DNA of 64,000 nucleotides. Source: Rhipicephalus microplus. Lineage: Eukaryota > Arthropoda > Arachnida > Ixodida > Ixodidae. The notes beneath the pieces were generated by a model. The model saw only the letters and a list, made by a program, of their open reading frames with translations, searched no databases and was not told where the DNA came from. A program made the translations under genes and the position numbers. Where the stretch lies: positions 79,481,000 to 79,544,999 of the forward strand of contig NC_134700.1 of assembly GCF_043290135.1 (NCBI RefSeq), given 5' to 3'. This document shows, one piece after another, positions 43,289 to 56,640 of this stretch; the stretch's first letter is position 1; every line of letters starts with the position of its first letter.

Positions 43289-43884
43289 GTGGATTGTCGC
43301 GACGCCTCCAGCATCACCATCATCGCCGTCGTCGTTGCCGTTCGTGACGCCACCGACGTCGTCTCACACCATGGCCACTTTACGTGTCTCCGACAGGTCG
43401 CGTGTTACGGTGAGAGGCGCAGCCACCAGGTGCAGGGCTTACAGCGACGGCGACGCGCGAAGCAGAACGTGGTCCTGCGCGTAACGCCGCCATAATGAGA
43501 GCTAAGCTCGTGAGTCGACTTGCTCGGACTGACAAGAGAACGTAATTCCTGTCTTGAGAGAGTTTCTTGAATATTTCGGCGAGGTGTAAACGCGAGTGCG
43601 TCCGGCTTTTAAAAAATTTGGCAAGAGAGTGCGATTGAGAAAAAAAATACGAATCGGAATCTGATGAGCCCAGTTGAAAAAAGAAATTGTGCGATTCTGA
43701 GGGCGAGTGAGCTCTAAACAGAAAATATATTTCGTTATTAGGTATAACTGATGACCGCGTCTTCTGCCAACGTATGGCCGTATCTACTCATATTCAGTCT
43801 TTCCATTCGGCTCATGACAATTTATATTAATAATCAGTCTACTCGCACGTGTTTCAACGCACGTTAGCCAGCGGGATATGTAGT
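43289..43884. other. Exon-like CpG-rich segment of L block, copy 3
   Basis: Pairs with 8881-9484. It has the same open plus frame (43289-43495) and a terminal frame ending ...EYFGEV before TAA near 43588, with a 3-bp in-frame deletion relative to copy 1. Not recognised. The rest to 43884 is AT-rich. Confidence 0.42.
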
Positions 43885-44702
43885 GACGCGAGGCGTAAGC
43901 AATGGAGTATGAGGAATGGCGAGTGCCTCTACTTCTAGCCGCAATCTGATCAACGGCAAGTTATTGGCATTAAAGCGTGCGGACATTATGTTCGAAAACC
44001 TAATTACACATTACGGACTCATGGGTGGCTTGACTATATTTAGCCGTGAGACCGAACAAGTCCAGTTTAAGAAACTGTCGATAAATAAGGTTAAGTGAGC
44101 TCCAACTTTTTCTGCAGACCCAATGAAATAAAAGTGATACTAACCGGTAATGCGAACAAAAAAGAAAAAGAATAAGAACACCCCAAACCTTCGCATTTTT
44201 TGCAGTTTAGTGCGATAATTCCTAGAGTGCCTGCTTGAAATACTTAGTGCAAAAAAATCTTTTCAAACTTGCTGGTTTTCGAACTTGCTGGTTTAAAGCC
44301 GGTAAAACTAGCTTTAAACCATGAAGCCATTATGATAATTGCTTTTTCTGGCGCCCACTGCAAATGGGCGCTTGTACCACGCATCATTGCTGCAATAATT
44401 CATGTTGCATTTTGAAGCAGGTATAAAGGACGCGTGGGTTCTTAAACCATGGAAGTTACTATCAATGCATTTCCAAGCGGAGGAAGTTATTTTCGCTGTT
44501 TTCACAAGCAACCGCATGGCCGTGGGGTAGAACATGTACACGCAACGCAGAGGGCTGGGATTAAATCTGTACTCAGACCCAGTTTTTTATTATTTATTTT
44601 ATTTATTGTTATCAATTTTTAGGTCACGCATAATATAATATTTCGATCACAACCAACGACGCCGACGCTGCCACAGGAGTCTCTGCCAGAACGAGCCCTT
44701 TA
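43885..44702. repeat. U repeat, unit 1 of right copy
   Basis: Pairs with 9485-10301; an internal segment near 44255-44310 is shortened. Confidence 0.8.
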
Positions 44703-45480
44703 AGGGCGTGTGCCTTGGCTTCTCGTCTCAATCATTTTAACGGCAAGTTATTGGCGTTAAGGCGCACGGGCCTCATGATCAAACACCTAATTGCACATTG
44801 ACGTATTCTTGAGTCACTTGAATCACTTGAGCCGTGAGACCGTACAAGTCTAGCTTACAAAAATTTTCATGAATGAGCTTAGGTAAGCTCCAATTTTTTC
44901 TGCCGACCCATACTGAGCAAGATCATCAAAGTGAAAATAACCAGCACTGCGAACAAAAAAGGCAAAAAATAAGAATACCCCAAACCTTTGGCTTTTGTAG
45001 TTTAGCGTTATATTTCCTAGTGCGTACCTTAGATACTCAGCGCACGAAACCTTTTCGAACATGCACCCAGTACGTTGACTTAAGAGAATAGGCGGAAATG
45101 CATGTCTGACATTTGTAGTGGGTGGCCACCTTTAAACTACGAGGTCTTTATGATAATCGCATGTTCTGACGCCCTCTGCCAAAGGCCGCTTGTACCACGC
45201 ATCATTATGCCAACATTTCATGTTGCATTGTGAAGCAAGTCTACAGGACGGGTGTGTTTGTAAAGCATCGAAGTTACTTTAACTGCAATCCCAAGCAGAG
45301 GAAGTTAACTTCGCTATATTAACAAGTAGACGCATGGGCGTTTGGTAAAACATCCGACTACCATGCAAACAACCTTCATTCGATCCCCACTCTGACCCAG
45401 TATTTCTATCATTTATTTGATTAGCATCGTTTTCTATTTCTCGGTCACGCATAAAGTGCTCCTTCGATCGCAACCAACAA
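44703..45480. repeat. U repeat, unit 2 of right copy
   Basis: Pairs with 10302-11090, including the tRNA-like GTTTGGTAAAACATCCGACTACCATGC section. Confidence 0.8.
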
Positions 45481-46600
45481 CCTCAACAACCGTGTTTCTC
45501 AACAACCGTGTTTCTAATGACCATATCATGGTTTCAAAAAGTATTTAGAGACCCAGGTAATATTGCATTACTACATTTTTATTTGTCATCTGGCTTGCTT
45601 GCGTTTTGAAAACTAGACGCCTCTTTGCTATCAAGTATACACATCGATAATGCGCATGTCATTTATGACTAGGAAATTCGAGTCACATGGCGGCTGTGCA
45701 ACGCAAGCAAGATATGCCACTTAATACGCTGGGAAAGAAAAACAGTATTTTCTTTCTTTCTTAACACAAACTTGTTTCATGTCTGGGTTCATTAAGGCTC
45801 CACGGACGTATTTCCATCAGGGAAAAAGCGTTGCTAAATACAATCTAACAGATTTTAAAGGAAAGAAACAAGACGGATTGTTTTTGCCTTGGGGTGTCGA
45901 TCTAGCGACATTTCAATCCGCCATGTGCGGCGCTTACCAATAGTCCATGAAACGCACGTTGCCAACGATGTTAACGGCAAGCCATATACACAGAACATAT
46001 ACCGTTTGGCAGTCTTAAGAGCTGTAGTTTCATTGCGCTATTGTTATCAGTAGCGAGATGATGCGATCACTTCGCTTTGGGCACGCTTTCAAGGTTGTTG
46101 CTAGCTTTTCGATAACCGTCTCTTCCACAGAGCGCGGTCTCTTCTGCGTGCGCGTCTATCGCACTCATGCTTCGAAAGAGGACCAAGGTCACTTTGCTCG
46201 CTTCTGCGGCCACGTTTAGAAAAATAGCACGCTTTTCACACACGAATAAACAAGGACTGCGATTGTTCATGCTTGTCCGGCGTATTCTTTTGCGTTCGTA
46301 TTGTGTGTGCGTGTGTTTTTTTTTTGCTGATTGAACAGCGTGCTTGAGGTGTCGAGCTGTGAGAGTAGTTAGTGCGCGCATCTGTTGTGACTGCTCATTC
46401 TGTGCGTGCTTTCTGCTTAAGGTGTATGCTGAAAGTTTCGAAGTCGTTGTCGTTCTTAGTTTGAATTTGAAATTTGTAGAATTAGCATTCATTCCATCGC
46501 CCTTGTGACAAAACAATGCACAATGAACGCTCAACTGTCTGAGGGAAGAGAGGGTTCTCTTTCTTGTTATAACATTTTCCAAAAAGAGGAATCACCCACG
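45481..46600. other. Unannotated segment (pairs with 11091-12180)
   Basis: No gene supported. A 171-codon minus frame (46067-46582) has no intact counterpart in the left copy. Confidence 0.5.
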
Positions 46601-47045
46601 TTTTTATACTGTATAAGCCAACAGCCTATTCGACCACGTCTAGTAGCTCGTCATGTGCTACGAAGCAACGTATATGTGTATAAACATGCACCCACCAGCG
46701 CCGTCTTCCTAGTGTAGTCGAGAGTTGACGCCTCCAGGTGCTGTACCACAGAATCATTATGCATCGGGAAGGTGGTGCTAACGCCCGAGTCGTGAACTGC
46801 TGCCCGCACGAGCGGTTCTCCGTCGTCGCTGTTCGGTCGAGTCGACCATAGCACCAAACTGTGTGGAAGGCTCCGGAAAGAGGAGTACAGACCATTTTTG
46901 TCGATCGGCACAGACCTCCTGGTGTGCTGCTGATGTAGATAAGCCAGGACATTGCGTCGGCGGCCGAGTGTTAGGCCGTAACCAGCCCGAGAGAGGAACT
47001 GGGCCTTGCTCTGTGAAACGTATATAAACGGATGCTAGAATTCGT
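46601..47045. repeat. E block, copy 3
   Basis: Pairs with 12181-12660; TATA-like AACGTATATAAACG at 47018-47030. Confidence 0.65.
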
Positions 47046-48300
47046 CTATCGAAACGTGATTGTGACATCTTCGTGATTTCATAACTGAGTGTTATATAGG
47101 AGCAAGAAGGCAAATTGAATGGTTGTTGTGAATGACAGGCACGATACGAGGCATGCAGTTGTGAGGGGCCGCAAAACTACTCAACTAAATTCATCTGCCG
47201 TTAAGAAGAATCCGCATCGTGCCCTCGTGTTGTGCAAAGCCACATTATAAGCCCAACCATGAAGACAAGGATAGTATACACATTTTCCGCCTATACTGAA
47301 AGCCACCAAAAGTAAAAAGCTTCTCATAGAAACAGTGACATCATCAAGAAACAGTGACATCATCAACTCTAGTAGTCGTTTTCAAAGCTACCTGCCGTCC
47401 ACAGTGGAATGCGCTAAGGTAAGCATAAATCGACAGTTAGCAGCAAAAGAAATCATCAAGAATTTTATGCTTAAGTTAGTAAACCGATATGCGAGTCACC
47501 AAGTAAATGCCGCTACACCATGTCAACTAATTTAGTGGTTTGGAGATCTCTTTCGCCGCCCACAGTAGAATGTGCAAAAGTAAGCTAACAGAGAGGTAGC
47601 GGCAAAAAAACGTTAACGAGGATTCTATGTTCATAGTGACCAAAACGGCATGAGTGTCACCACCTAAATGCTGCTACTGTATAATAAAACGTTATTTATT
47701 AATCGCTGCGATTGCTCCAGGCGTTGTCCTCGACTTAAAGGCGCGAAAAAGCGATGTGGTTCACAAAGGCTGTGAATCCACATACTGTGATTTGCAGTGG
47801 TGGATTCCACACAACCAAACCATCCAATTTAAAAAGCACATAAACAGCCGACATTTTTTTTTCACTGCATGGACTGTCTACTCAAAACTCCTGTGGATTC
47901 TGATGAACAGGTTAGAAACGCGACTACCGTTGTGAACACACAAAGTCCGATGACACATTTTATGTTTAAACTGGATTGTTTTGGCCATGATATGTCTTAA
48001 ATGTGAGTGTGACTACTCAGGGGATAATTGCCAGAAATTGAACGCTTCATAAATGAGCCGTTAAATGAGAAAGAACAGCATCGACTAGCTCAAACTGGAG
48101 ACTAGAAAATGGCGGCTTACCATGGCGGTGTCAAGCGTTGTTCTAGAACGAGCAGATCACGAGGAGTGCAACGCACGTGCAACTTCTTTTTTGGTGGATT
48201 GTGATTCTCGCCCGTGAAATTCGCGTTTCGGCACCCATGTTTTAAAATCTTGACTTCGGTGAAAAGTGGCCTATTCGGGAATGTCCACGGTTAATGTTAC
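47046..48300. repeat. S block, copy 4
   Basis: Pairs with 12661-13860; a 20-bp tandem duplication (AAACAGTGACATCATCAA) is present near 47332-47368. No gene. Confidence 0.7.
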
Positions 48301-48504
48301 ACAGAGTAATCGAACAAATATTAAAAAAAAAGATATGAAATAGCGAAGGTTTCGACACTTACGGCAGCGTTTCACAATGAACCATTGCAGTATAATTGTG
48401 GTATAAAAGCTCGAATTGATGGCGCCAACAAGGAAACCTATTATACTCTGAAGGCTACAGTAATTGCTGTAGAGTTTGGTACTAATAGTTCCAATTAGCA
48501 AACA

Positions 48505-48735
48505 CTTGCAGCCACCTACGGTGGTCTTATTTGTAGGGTGCTGGGCTGCTGACCCGCTGGTCGTCATTGAAAATTCCGGCGCCGGCTGCCACATTTTCGA
48601 TGAAGACAAAAATGCCTGAGGCCCGCGTAGTTAGATTTTGGGGCATGTTGAAGAACCGCAGGTGGTTCAAATTCTAAACGGCCTCTCCAACGGCGTCTCT
48701 CATTATCATGTGTGTTTGGGGCGTTAAACGCCAAA
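48505..48735 (+). mobile_element. Ruka-like SINE (pairs with 14070-14300)
   Basis: Same SINE as in the left copy, with CTGGGCTGCTGACCCGCTGGTCG and the GGGGCGTTAAAC end. Confidence 0.75.
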
Positions 48736-48912
48736 AATTAACTCGTCAGCTCAGGGGTCAATATTTTAAGGCCACTGGTGCCCCGGTCTCACCAGCTTCC
48801 GTCTGCGGTGCATCAGGCCCAGGCGTCTGCTTCAACAGTGGCAACTTCCGCACTGTCTGTTTTCCTTGCTCCCAGCTGGTTCCCACTTGCTGACGATGAT
48901 GATCGCCGTCTG
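48676..48912. other. 237-bp block identical to 14238-14474
   Basis: Right partner of the first identical block; see the left entry for flanking divergence. Confidence 0.8.
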
Positions 48913-50224
48913 CGGCCTTGATTGTTACCATGCGGTGGCCGTCAAGCGGCTGTACAATGCCAGCCTCACACCTGAGTTCCATCTAGTAGTTACGGTATTC
49001 GAATATTCGAGTTCTTCTGTATCTGCGTGACAAAATAGATGACGTGAAAAGACGGCAGCTATCGAAGTGAAGCTGCAAAGCAAGCAGCGTGAAAAGTGTT
49101 TTCCTGCTTGGCAATTTTGTGGTGATGCTGCAACAGAATTCAGTCTTAACGCTCTTTCAGATTTCCACTAGCGTTCTTGCGCTGTCCCAATTCATTCGCT
49201 CACACTTCCCTTTCTGCTCAGCTGTAGAAAGGCGTAATGCGAAAGTGGCGTATTCTATTTTCATTTATGAACGCTGCGCACTAGTGAACTTTGTTCCATT
49301 ATCGGAAAGCACCGTTTCGGCAGGCGAAATCTACTAAACATTGACTGTAAGGCTACGATAGTCGGCCCACGTTGGCTATATTCACTGGACTCACCTCTAT
49401 CTACTTGCTGTGCGAGTGAACCGCGATGAGCAACACATGTTCGCCAACCGGGTCGGCATACTTTGTACGTGCACCCTTGTCAAGTGTTCTTTGATTTTCG
49501 GCTATGTCACAGGCGCCCTGGCAAGTACCGCGCGGCCGGGTTTCCATCCCGCGACCTGCGGGTCACCAGCCGAGTGCCTTCGCCACTTGTGGTGGGTTGT
49601 CCCACTGGTGATTCACTCCAGATTAACAAGGAGACTGTGTCAAAGGAAATGGGGTGTCTTTGTCGGTGGCGTTGTCGATTCAATAAATACTGTGATGGGA
49701 GCGAACAATATTAAAATTCCGGCTCCCGTAGTTAAACCCAAGCATTCATATCATGGTACTTTTTCTAGCTCGGAGCCACCACAGGGCTGTTTCGTATAAA
49801 AGACCCAGAACAAGCAATATCAAGGCAACAGCGGTTGTGGTGGCAGTGCGAGTGATCAACTATCATTTCAAAGGAACAAACAATACATATCTAAGATTCC
49901 TCAAAGGAAACTCGTACGTTCACTCCTATGACCGCTACGTATACGATATGCGTATCATCGCCCCGTAACGTGTTTTTTGTCGCATTGAAATATAAATCAT
50001 AGTGAGTGAAATCCTACACTGAGCTACCTTTGGCGCATGCAGCTACTTTACCAGTTCGGTGAACGATACGCGCACGACAGCTCAATATACACGAAGAAAT
50101 TTAACCATCTTGTACCGCTTGGCTCAAAGCGAAAAAAATCTGAATAAGCTGGCTGATATTCGCTGACTGCTTGGCGCGAAATATTGATTTCCTTAGCTCA
50201 GCGAGCTGTTGGGCTAGTTGGTGT
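48913..50224. other. Unannotated segment (pairs with 14475-15797)
   Basis: No gene supported. Confidence 0.5.
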
Positions 50225-50725
50225 TTTATGGCTAGAAAAAATTGCGCTACATTTGCTGCAGAAATCGAAGTTGGAGAGGAGACGAAAAGGAAGTGAGGAG
50301 TACAAGCGCAAGCTATCAAATGAAGTTTAGGAAACGAGCTTGGAAGAATGATGGCTTCCCGGAATGAGAAAATTTGGTTTACGAAGAGGGGTGGGCTCGA
50401 AATATTGATCCACTGTCTTCAGATGCAAAACCTGGGGTGATTACGATTACCAGATGGGGTGCTGAATAAAAATTCTTACCCGAGTATTCTGCATACTCGG
50501 ATTCCAGATTTGACGTGTAGCATCTGAAAACCGTAGCAAGATTGCCGATTCCCATCTTGTTCGAAAACCGATTTTCTTTTTTCGGGAATTCCTGATTCTT
50601 CCCAGTTCGTTGAATAAACTTCAGTTGATACTTTGCGCTTATACAGTTTACTTTTTTGTCTTCTTTTTAACTTCATTTTCCGGAGAAATCGAAGCGCAAT
50701 GTTTTCCAGTCATATCAATACCCAC
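50225..50725. repeat. Large inverted repeat (pairs with 15798-16290)
   Basis: Arms at about 50225-50400 and 50566-50725. Both arms are still clearly complementary. Confidence 0.72.
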
Positions 50726-51385
50726 TATGAGTGGGATCTGGCAGATCGCACACATAGAAGCTGAGAAATACTATCGATGATTTTAAATAAAAACTGCTAA
50801 GAAATTGTACATTTTCACGCACGTTAAACGCGACTCTTATTTAATGCGTTTGAGTTTGTTCATTTACAATGCAATTTAATGTAACACAAAGTAACATCAA
50901 TGAAAAGAATGTAGAAGTATAAATTTGTGTATTCGCTACCCATGTTCGCTTCTCTGTGGGTGCCTCACCATTCGGCGAAGTACAGATTTTCTGGCGTATT
51001 CACTTGTCATGTATGATGTTTTTACCATGGAATTACAGCAGGACCGAATCCACGTTGGCTGGTAAAGTAAGGAGCCCTCTGGCATAGGAGCTCTTTCCTT
51101 TCGCTGTCATAATTTGCGCCCATGCGTGAACGAAGCTATGCATGCAGAAATTCATTGAACAGGTGTGAGAGTTGAATTCCTCAAGTACGTGCACTTGCAA
51201 GCACATGATCATTATTTTAGTTTAAAATGAGTTCTTCGAACGCTACGTTTGACATTAAAACACTGCAGTTCATTTCAAGTGAACATTTATTTAATCTTTA
51301 AAAACTAATTCTCAAAGTGCGAAAGTGCGCGAGACACAAAATAGTTTGCAAAATTTAGTATGTAGAGTCCATGTAAAATTCTCCA
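50726..51385. other. Unannotated segment (pairs with 16291-16945)
   Basis: No gene supported. Confidence 0.5.
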
Positions 51386-51758
51386 GTGTGTCAGCTGCGG
51401 CACCAGCCAGGAACTGTCGGTCTAGCGCCCAGTGTGATCTCAAATATGCTGTCACAGCCCTGGACCTCGTCGTCGTCGGCATCGATGACCCGTCAGAAAC
51501 CCGGCATCGTAGGCTTCTTCGCGGCCCACGAGCTTCTCGCGGCGCATACAAGTGAAGGCGAAGAGGGCAGCGACGACGGATAAGATATTGACTGAAGAAT
51601 CAGCGCGAACCTCGGGCACCATCTCTGGACCTATCCTAGAAAGGGTATTTATTTTTTTGGTTAACGTAATGCGAAGTTACACACGTGTTGCCGCGCAAGC
51701 GCATTCATCTTTCCCGCTAGAAAGAAGTTGTGGGAGTGTCTTCAATCATTTCACATGA
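51386..51758 (+). other. Exon-like segment with 202-bp identical block (51522-51723)
   Basis: A 65-codon plus frame (51386-51583) ends in the same SEGEEGSDDG tail as 16946-17158. A minus frame is open here (51312-51551) but has a stop in the left copy, which favours the plus strand if anything is coding. Confidence 0.45.
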
Positions 51759-51954
51759 AAGTCACGCTTATCACGTTCCTATTGTTTCTTCATACCTTTG
51801 TCGGGCTTCAGCTGCGATATATAACACCGATAAATCAACTCGCCCAGATCAAGCTCTTGTTTTATGACTCGCGGAAATGGGCACGTAAAACGACTTCACC
51901 AACATGGTAGTGCCTATAGTAGCAACAGTATACTGCAAATCAAAGTTATACTAT

Positions 51955-52155
51955 TAATATATGAGGTTCAACAACCCAAAATCACATCGATTTGACAGAC
52001 GCCGTAGTGGAGAGCTCCTGAAATTTCGACAACCTGGGGCTCTTTAACGTGCACCTAAATATAAGTAAACCAGCCTCAAACATTTTAGCCTCCATCAAAA
52101 ATGGCGCTTCCCATTAGGAATTCGATCCCGCAACCTACGCGTGAGCAGCCCAGTG
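51955..52155 (-). mobile_element. Ruka-like SINE, minus (pairs with 17534-17725)
   Basis: Same segment order as in the left copy. Confidence 0.8.
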
Positions 52156-52540
52156 GAAAATAAAATTAGATCATGAATCATGTGTAACGTAGCATGTTTA
52201 ATTCATTGAAAACTATCTTGCTCTTCAGGGGACACTAGTCGAACAAAGCAGTGAATAAAAATCCACAGAAATATGTGCAAAGCGTTAAAAAATACGCAGA
52301 TCCCACGTACAGTGGGATTGGACGATATGCGAAGCACGAATGAGGAGGGTTAATATGTCGCTCCCAAATCTAACTAACGTTACGAGGCGGACGGGAAGCT
52401 AACAGTAAACACAAGTAAAAATGTTATGCGCACCCAGATAACTATAGATAAGGTGCAAGTATGCCGTTTATAGTCGCGTAACGACTGCACCACTAACGTT
52501 TGCGACACAAGCCCCAGCTCTCGTAGGAATGTAAACTACG
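52156..52540. other. Unannotated segment (pairs with 17726-18105)
   Basis: Nothing supportable. Confidence 0.5.
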
Positions 52541-53340
52541 CCGTACACGACTTACGTGTCGTGATTATAAATTTTGCGCCAGCCATTTGTGTTCGTTGTC
52601 CATTCACGTTTCGTTATACCGAATGTGTTATATGTGAAGCTAGCGAAACGGCCGCGAGCACACTATGAGCACTATGAGTGCGCTTTAACTGATAGTTATA
52701 CCACACTATGAGCGTAGCATGTAGTGGTGTTTTACATGACATGCACGCCATGATTGTCATGTTTGGACGTCATTTACCCTTCTCGTCCGTTTGCGTCACA
52801 TAATCCCAAATATAGCATATTTGAACTTAGTGAAATGGCCGCGGGCGTGCTATCAGCGTAGCGTGTAGTCAGTTTTACATAGCACACTTATCATGATTAT
52901 CACGTTTGGACGTGTCTACCTTCGTCGTCGTTTCACGTCAAGTAATATCAAATTCTGCTTGTGTGAAGCTAGCAAAACGGCCACAAGCGCATCATGAGCG
53001 TGAGATGTAGTCATGTTCTTACGTGACACACATGCCAGGATTGTCATGTTTGCACCAGTCATATACCTTCGTCCTCCATTCACGTCACGTAATACAAAAT
53101 TGGTATATGTGAAGCTAGCGAAATGTCCGCGAGCGCACCATGAGCGCGGCGAGCAGTCATGACTTACATGACATGTATGTCATGATTCCCACATTAGGTA
53201 AGGCCTACCACTTATGTTCGCCTTGCAGCCATGTCATTCTATACCAGTTTTGCAATATTGTATTGAACAAAACCACAGCAATCGCAGCAAGACAATTATA
53301 CTGAAATTATGAAATTCATTACATACATGTCATGATTTTC
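52541..53340. repeat. 143-bp minisatellite (pairs with 18106-18900)
   Basis: Unit starts near 52637, 52823, 52965 and 53109. The first interval is longer by about 43 bp (CACTATGAGCACTATGAG... inserted near 52668-52712). Confidence 0.82.
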
Positions 53341-53884
53341 ATGTATGGGCAAATAACTTATGGTCGTCATACAATTATTTTATGCCACAGCAATTTTGGC
53401 ATAGCTACCATAATCCAAACGGCCAGGAGAGTTGAAGGTTGTAGGTGGCTGGATTGATAGACATATATGGCCGATAGTCGCGCAAGTTTGCTAAGAGATC
53501 CTTCACATTTAAAATAAAACAGCATTGCCATCTGCATCGGAGACATTTGAAGCACGTTCCGCACCTGAGCGGCCAAAGCGGCAACACCTGCCGCTACCGC
53601 GACCGCCGCTCCCGACCTTTTATCGCTCAACGCATCGCCCGCATTAGCGCCCTTGAACCCGTGACGCCACCCGTACGTGCGCCTTTTGGAAGCTGGTGTG
53701 CATTTTTTGTGCTTCAGTGGTGTGTAGAAGGTATCTACCTGCATGTGTCTTTTTCGCGTGCTATTCAAATTTTTTTGCTAATGCAATTATCATTTCAACA
53801 AAACGGCGAAACTCACTTTTTTTCTAGCTACTTTTGAAAGATAGGCATATGTGACCACAATAAAAACGGCTGAGCACAATGGGC
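53341..53884. other. Unannotated segment (pairs with 18901-19440)
   Basis: Nothing supportable. Confidence 0.45.
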
Positions 53885-54015
53885 TCTTTTTAACCCAGAA
53901 CTTTAATCATCTGGCTGCTCACCCACGAGGCACAAGTTCGATACCGGCCATGACGGTAGAATTTCAGTGGAGAAGAATTGTCAGAGATCTGTGCACTGTA
54001 CGATGTCAGCGCGGA
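53885..54015 (+). mobile_element. Ruka-like SINE fragment (pairs with 19441-19565)
   Basis: Contains CTGGCTGCTCACCCACGAGGC and the B-box-like GTTCGATACC. Confidence 0.75.
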
Positions 54016-54374
54016 ATAAAGATCACCATTTGGTTGCAATATAGGGAGCCCTCCACTACAGCGTTTTTCAAAAGCACGCTATAGTTTGAGGATGTACCTA
54101 AACACATGGTATAATATAGCATTATTAATCGCCATCTGGCGTGCTTCCGTTTTGCAAATTCGAAGCTCGCCTCATTCCCATCACGGATACTATTGTCACT
54201 CCGATAACGTGCATGCCGTTCGTGACTAGGAAATTTCGGACACGCAGCGGCAATGCTACGCAAGCGAGATATATATGCTGATTAATAGAGTAGAATACAA
54301 ACACGCCCTTTTTACTCTTTATTTAGTGTAGTTCAACAATTAGTCCTAGGCTTGTCAGGTAGAATGAAGCAGCA
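54016..54374. other. Unannotated segment (pairs with 19566-19930)
   Basis: Nothing supportable. Confidence 0.45.
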
Positions 54375-55470
54375 ACATATGTGAATAAATATGCACCCGC
54401 CAGCGTCGGGGTCTCCAGCGTTGACGAATGCAGTGTGGTGAATGCCACCGCTGCCACCAGTTGTTACGGGTCGGAAGGAAGGTCGCCGGAGGATACGAAA
54501 ACAAAACAGGTTTATGGCACTATTTACACTTATTTACAGCATAGCAAGGTTGAGAGTTTCACAAACCACGAGCGTGGTGGTTGAACCGTTACATGGTTCA
54601 GAGCGACGTCCTGCACTCTGCGGCGTCGTTATAAGCCCTGTCGGGCTCCTCCTTCTTGAGGGGAACACCAATCACACACACACAACAGGCGAGGGGTACG
54701 AGCATGCACGGCGCACGTGAACATCCAATATTGAGTCGAGATCACTGCACTGAAAGGTGGCGCCAGAGGGGCTCTTCCTCGTCGTGTGTGTCGCTGGTCG
54801 AGGGGTCCCAAGCTTCGGACAGCAGACATCAAACGGTCCGCCAATCTGTCCGCTCAATTAGCAGGGCAATTTGTGGCGGCGGTCGCGGTTTCTTTCAAGG
54901 AAGACGCTGTCTTTGTTGTCCTCTCTAGAACGGCTTACAGCTTCGTGGCGACACGACGTCTCATCTTCCGGCTAGCAGGGACAATACCTGGCGGGCATAG
55001 GCAGCCGGCCAGTCGGCTACTTGTTTGAGGATTAAAAGAGCGCCGCTCCCCCGTCATCTCTGGACGCTGGTTTCGAGAAAACTGGGTTCCAGGCATGGGA
55101 ACGCTGCCAGGCTACGCTTCTCAGGGACAGCATGGCGGCTTCTGACGACGGTCATAACAGCAGGCGCTTTCAGGCGTCGTACTACAGATGCATCATGCAT
55201 CGGGAAGGCGGCGCAAACGACCGAGTCGCCCGGTGCTGTCCGCGCCTGCGGTACTGTGTCATCGCTGTGGGCTTGAATCATGCGTGGCACCGCGCTACGT
55301 GGAAAGCGCCGAATAGCGGAGTCCAGGCTGCCTCGTTCAGCGGGTGCTAAACTCCGGGCGTGCTGCTGATGTAGGGAGGCCAGTATCCCGCGTCGCCGTC
55401 TGATTGTTAGGCGGAAGCCTGCCCGAGAGAACAACTTGGTCATGCTCTGCAAAACGTATATAATCAGAGG
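54375..55470. repeat. E block, copy 4, split by an LTR
   Basis: Flanks 54375-54433 and 55160-55470 pair with 19931-20300. The TATA-like AACGTATATAATC is at 55453-55465. Confidence 0.65.
54434..55159 (-). mobile_element. Near-solo LTR with adjacent primer-binding site
   Basis: 726 bp absent from the left copy, flanked by GCAG (54430-54433 and 55160-55163). Read on the minus strand it starts TGTTATGACC, and an LTR end GTAACA falls at plus position 54462, giving an LTR of 698 bp with TGTTA/TAACA ends. After it come 28 bases with a PBS-like TGGTGGCAGCGGTGG (plus 54445-54459) and then CACCACA. So it is an LTR plus a sliver of internal DNA, and not a perfect solo LTR. A 4-bp target duplication and this PBS fit the Ty3 group. 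Confidence 0.7.
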
Positions 55471-56640
55471 CCGGAATTAACCTGGAGAAACATGCTTATG
55501 GCATAGAGTGTCTTGAAAAAGACGTGCTTTGAAAGAGCCGAAAGACAAGTTTATGGGTCTTATGAAGCACAGGCACAAAACGAGGCGTGCAGTGTTGCGC
55601 AGCTAGAAAATTACTTATCTAATTGTATCTGCTGTTGAGAGGATTTCAGAGTGGAATTGTGCAACACAAGGACACGATTCCGATCCCACAACTTGTGGTC
55701 GTTTTGCGCAATGTCACACTGGAAGCCCTAACAGTGGTATAAGGAGTATACCGCCCTCACACCGACTGAAAACCGCGAAAGTGAAAGGTTCTCGACTTAT
55801 AAAACTAGCGAGCACGTCATCTCATTCAGTCTTCTTGGAAGCTATACTTGGCCTTCATCAGTAGAAAGCGGAAATGTAAGACTACAATCAACATGATGCG
55901 ACATAAAACACCCAACAAGGATTTCATGTCTTAATTGGCCAAACCAACGTGCGAGTCACCGTGTAAATTCTGCTACCACATAAGTGAAATGTAATTCATT
56001 TATCGCTGTCATTACGCTCCTTGCACAGTTTGAACTAAACGTGCAAGAAAAATACGTTAGTGCTCACAAACTGTGAAACCGCGCCCTGCACGTTTTCAAG
56101 GCAGTACGTTTCATCGCAAAATTCTACAAAACCAGACCGCCTGCTTGAAAGCGCACAAATATCTTACATTTTTATCGCATCCACGTCCTCACTACTCATA
56201 ACAGCTGCGACGACCGTGAATTCTGGTCAAGTTGTGAGAAACGGAACTAGTGTCAGAAGACACTAAGTTCGATGAACCATTTCATATTTAAACTAGATGA
56301 TTTAGGGCTCTCGACATGTTTCAATATGAGTGACCACTTCATCGAAGGTTGCGAGGCATTGAACACTTCATGAATGGGCAGTGAAGTAAAGAGAAACAAT
56401 AGCCCTGACGAGCTCTAACAGGAGAAGGAAATGGCACCTTACCATAGCGGTGACCGCGTTCTCATCGAGATGATTTTGAGAACATGTGGAGAGCAACGCG
56501 CGTGCCACTTATTTTTCAGGTGATGGTGAACCACGAACATAAAATGCGCGTTTTGACAACCTGCCGTGAAATCTCAGCTTCGATGAAAAACGTTCTAATG
56601 AAAATCATTCACGGTCAAACGTAAACAGAGGTGCTAACCA
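55471..56640. repeat. S block, copy 5
   Basis: Pairs with 20301-21480. No gene; the long left-copy frame is closed here. Confidence 0.7.

Noticed and set aside
46067..46582. 171-codon minus-strand frame
   Set aside because: The left duplicate has frameshifts at the same place, so there is no sign of coding constraint.
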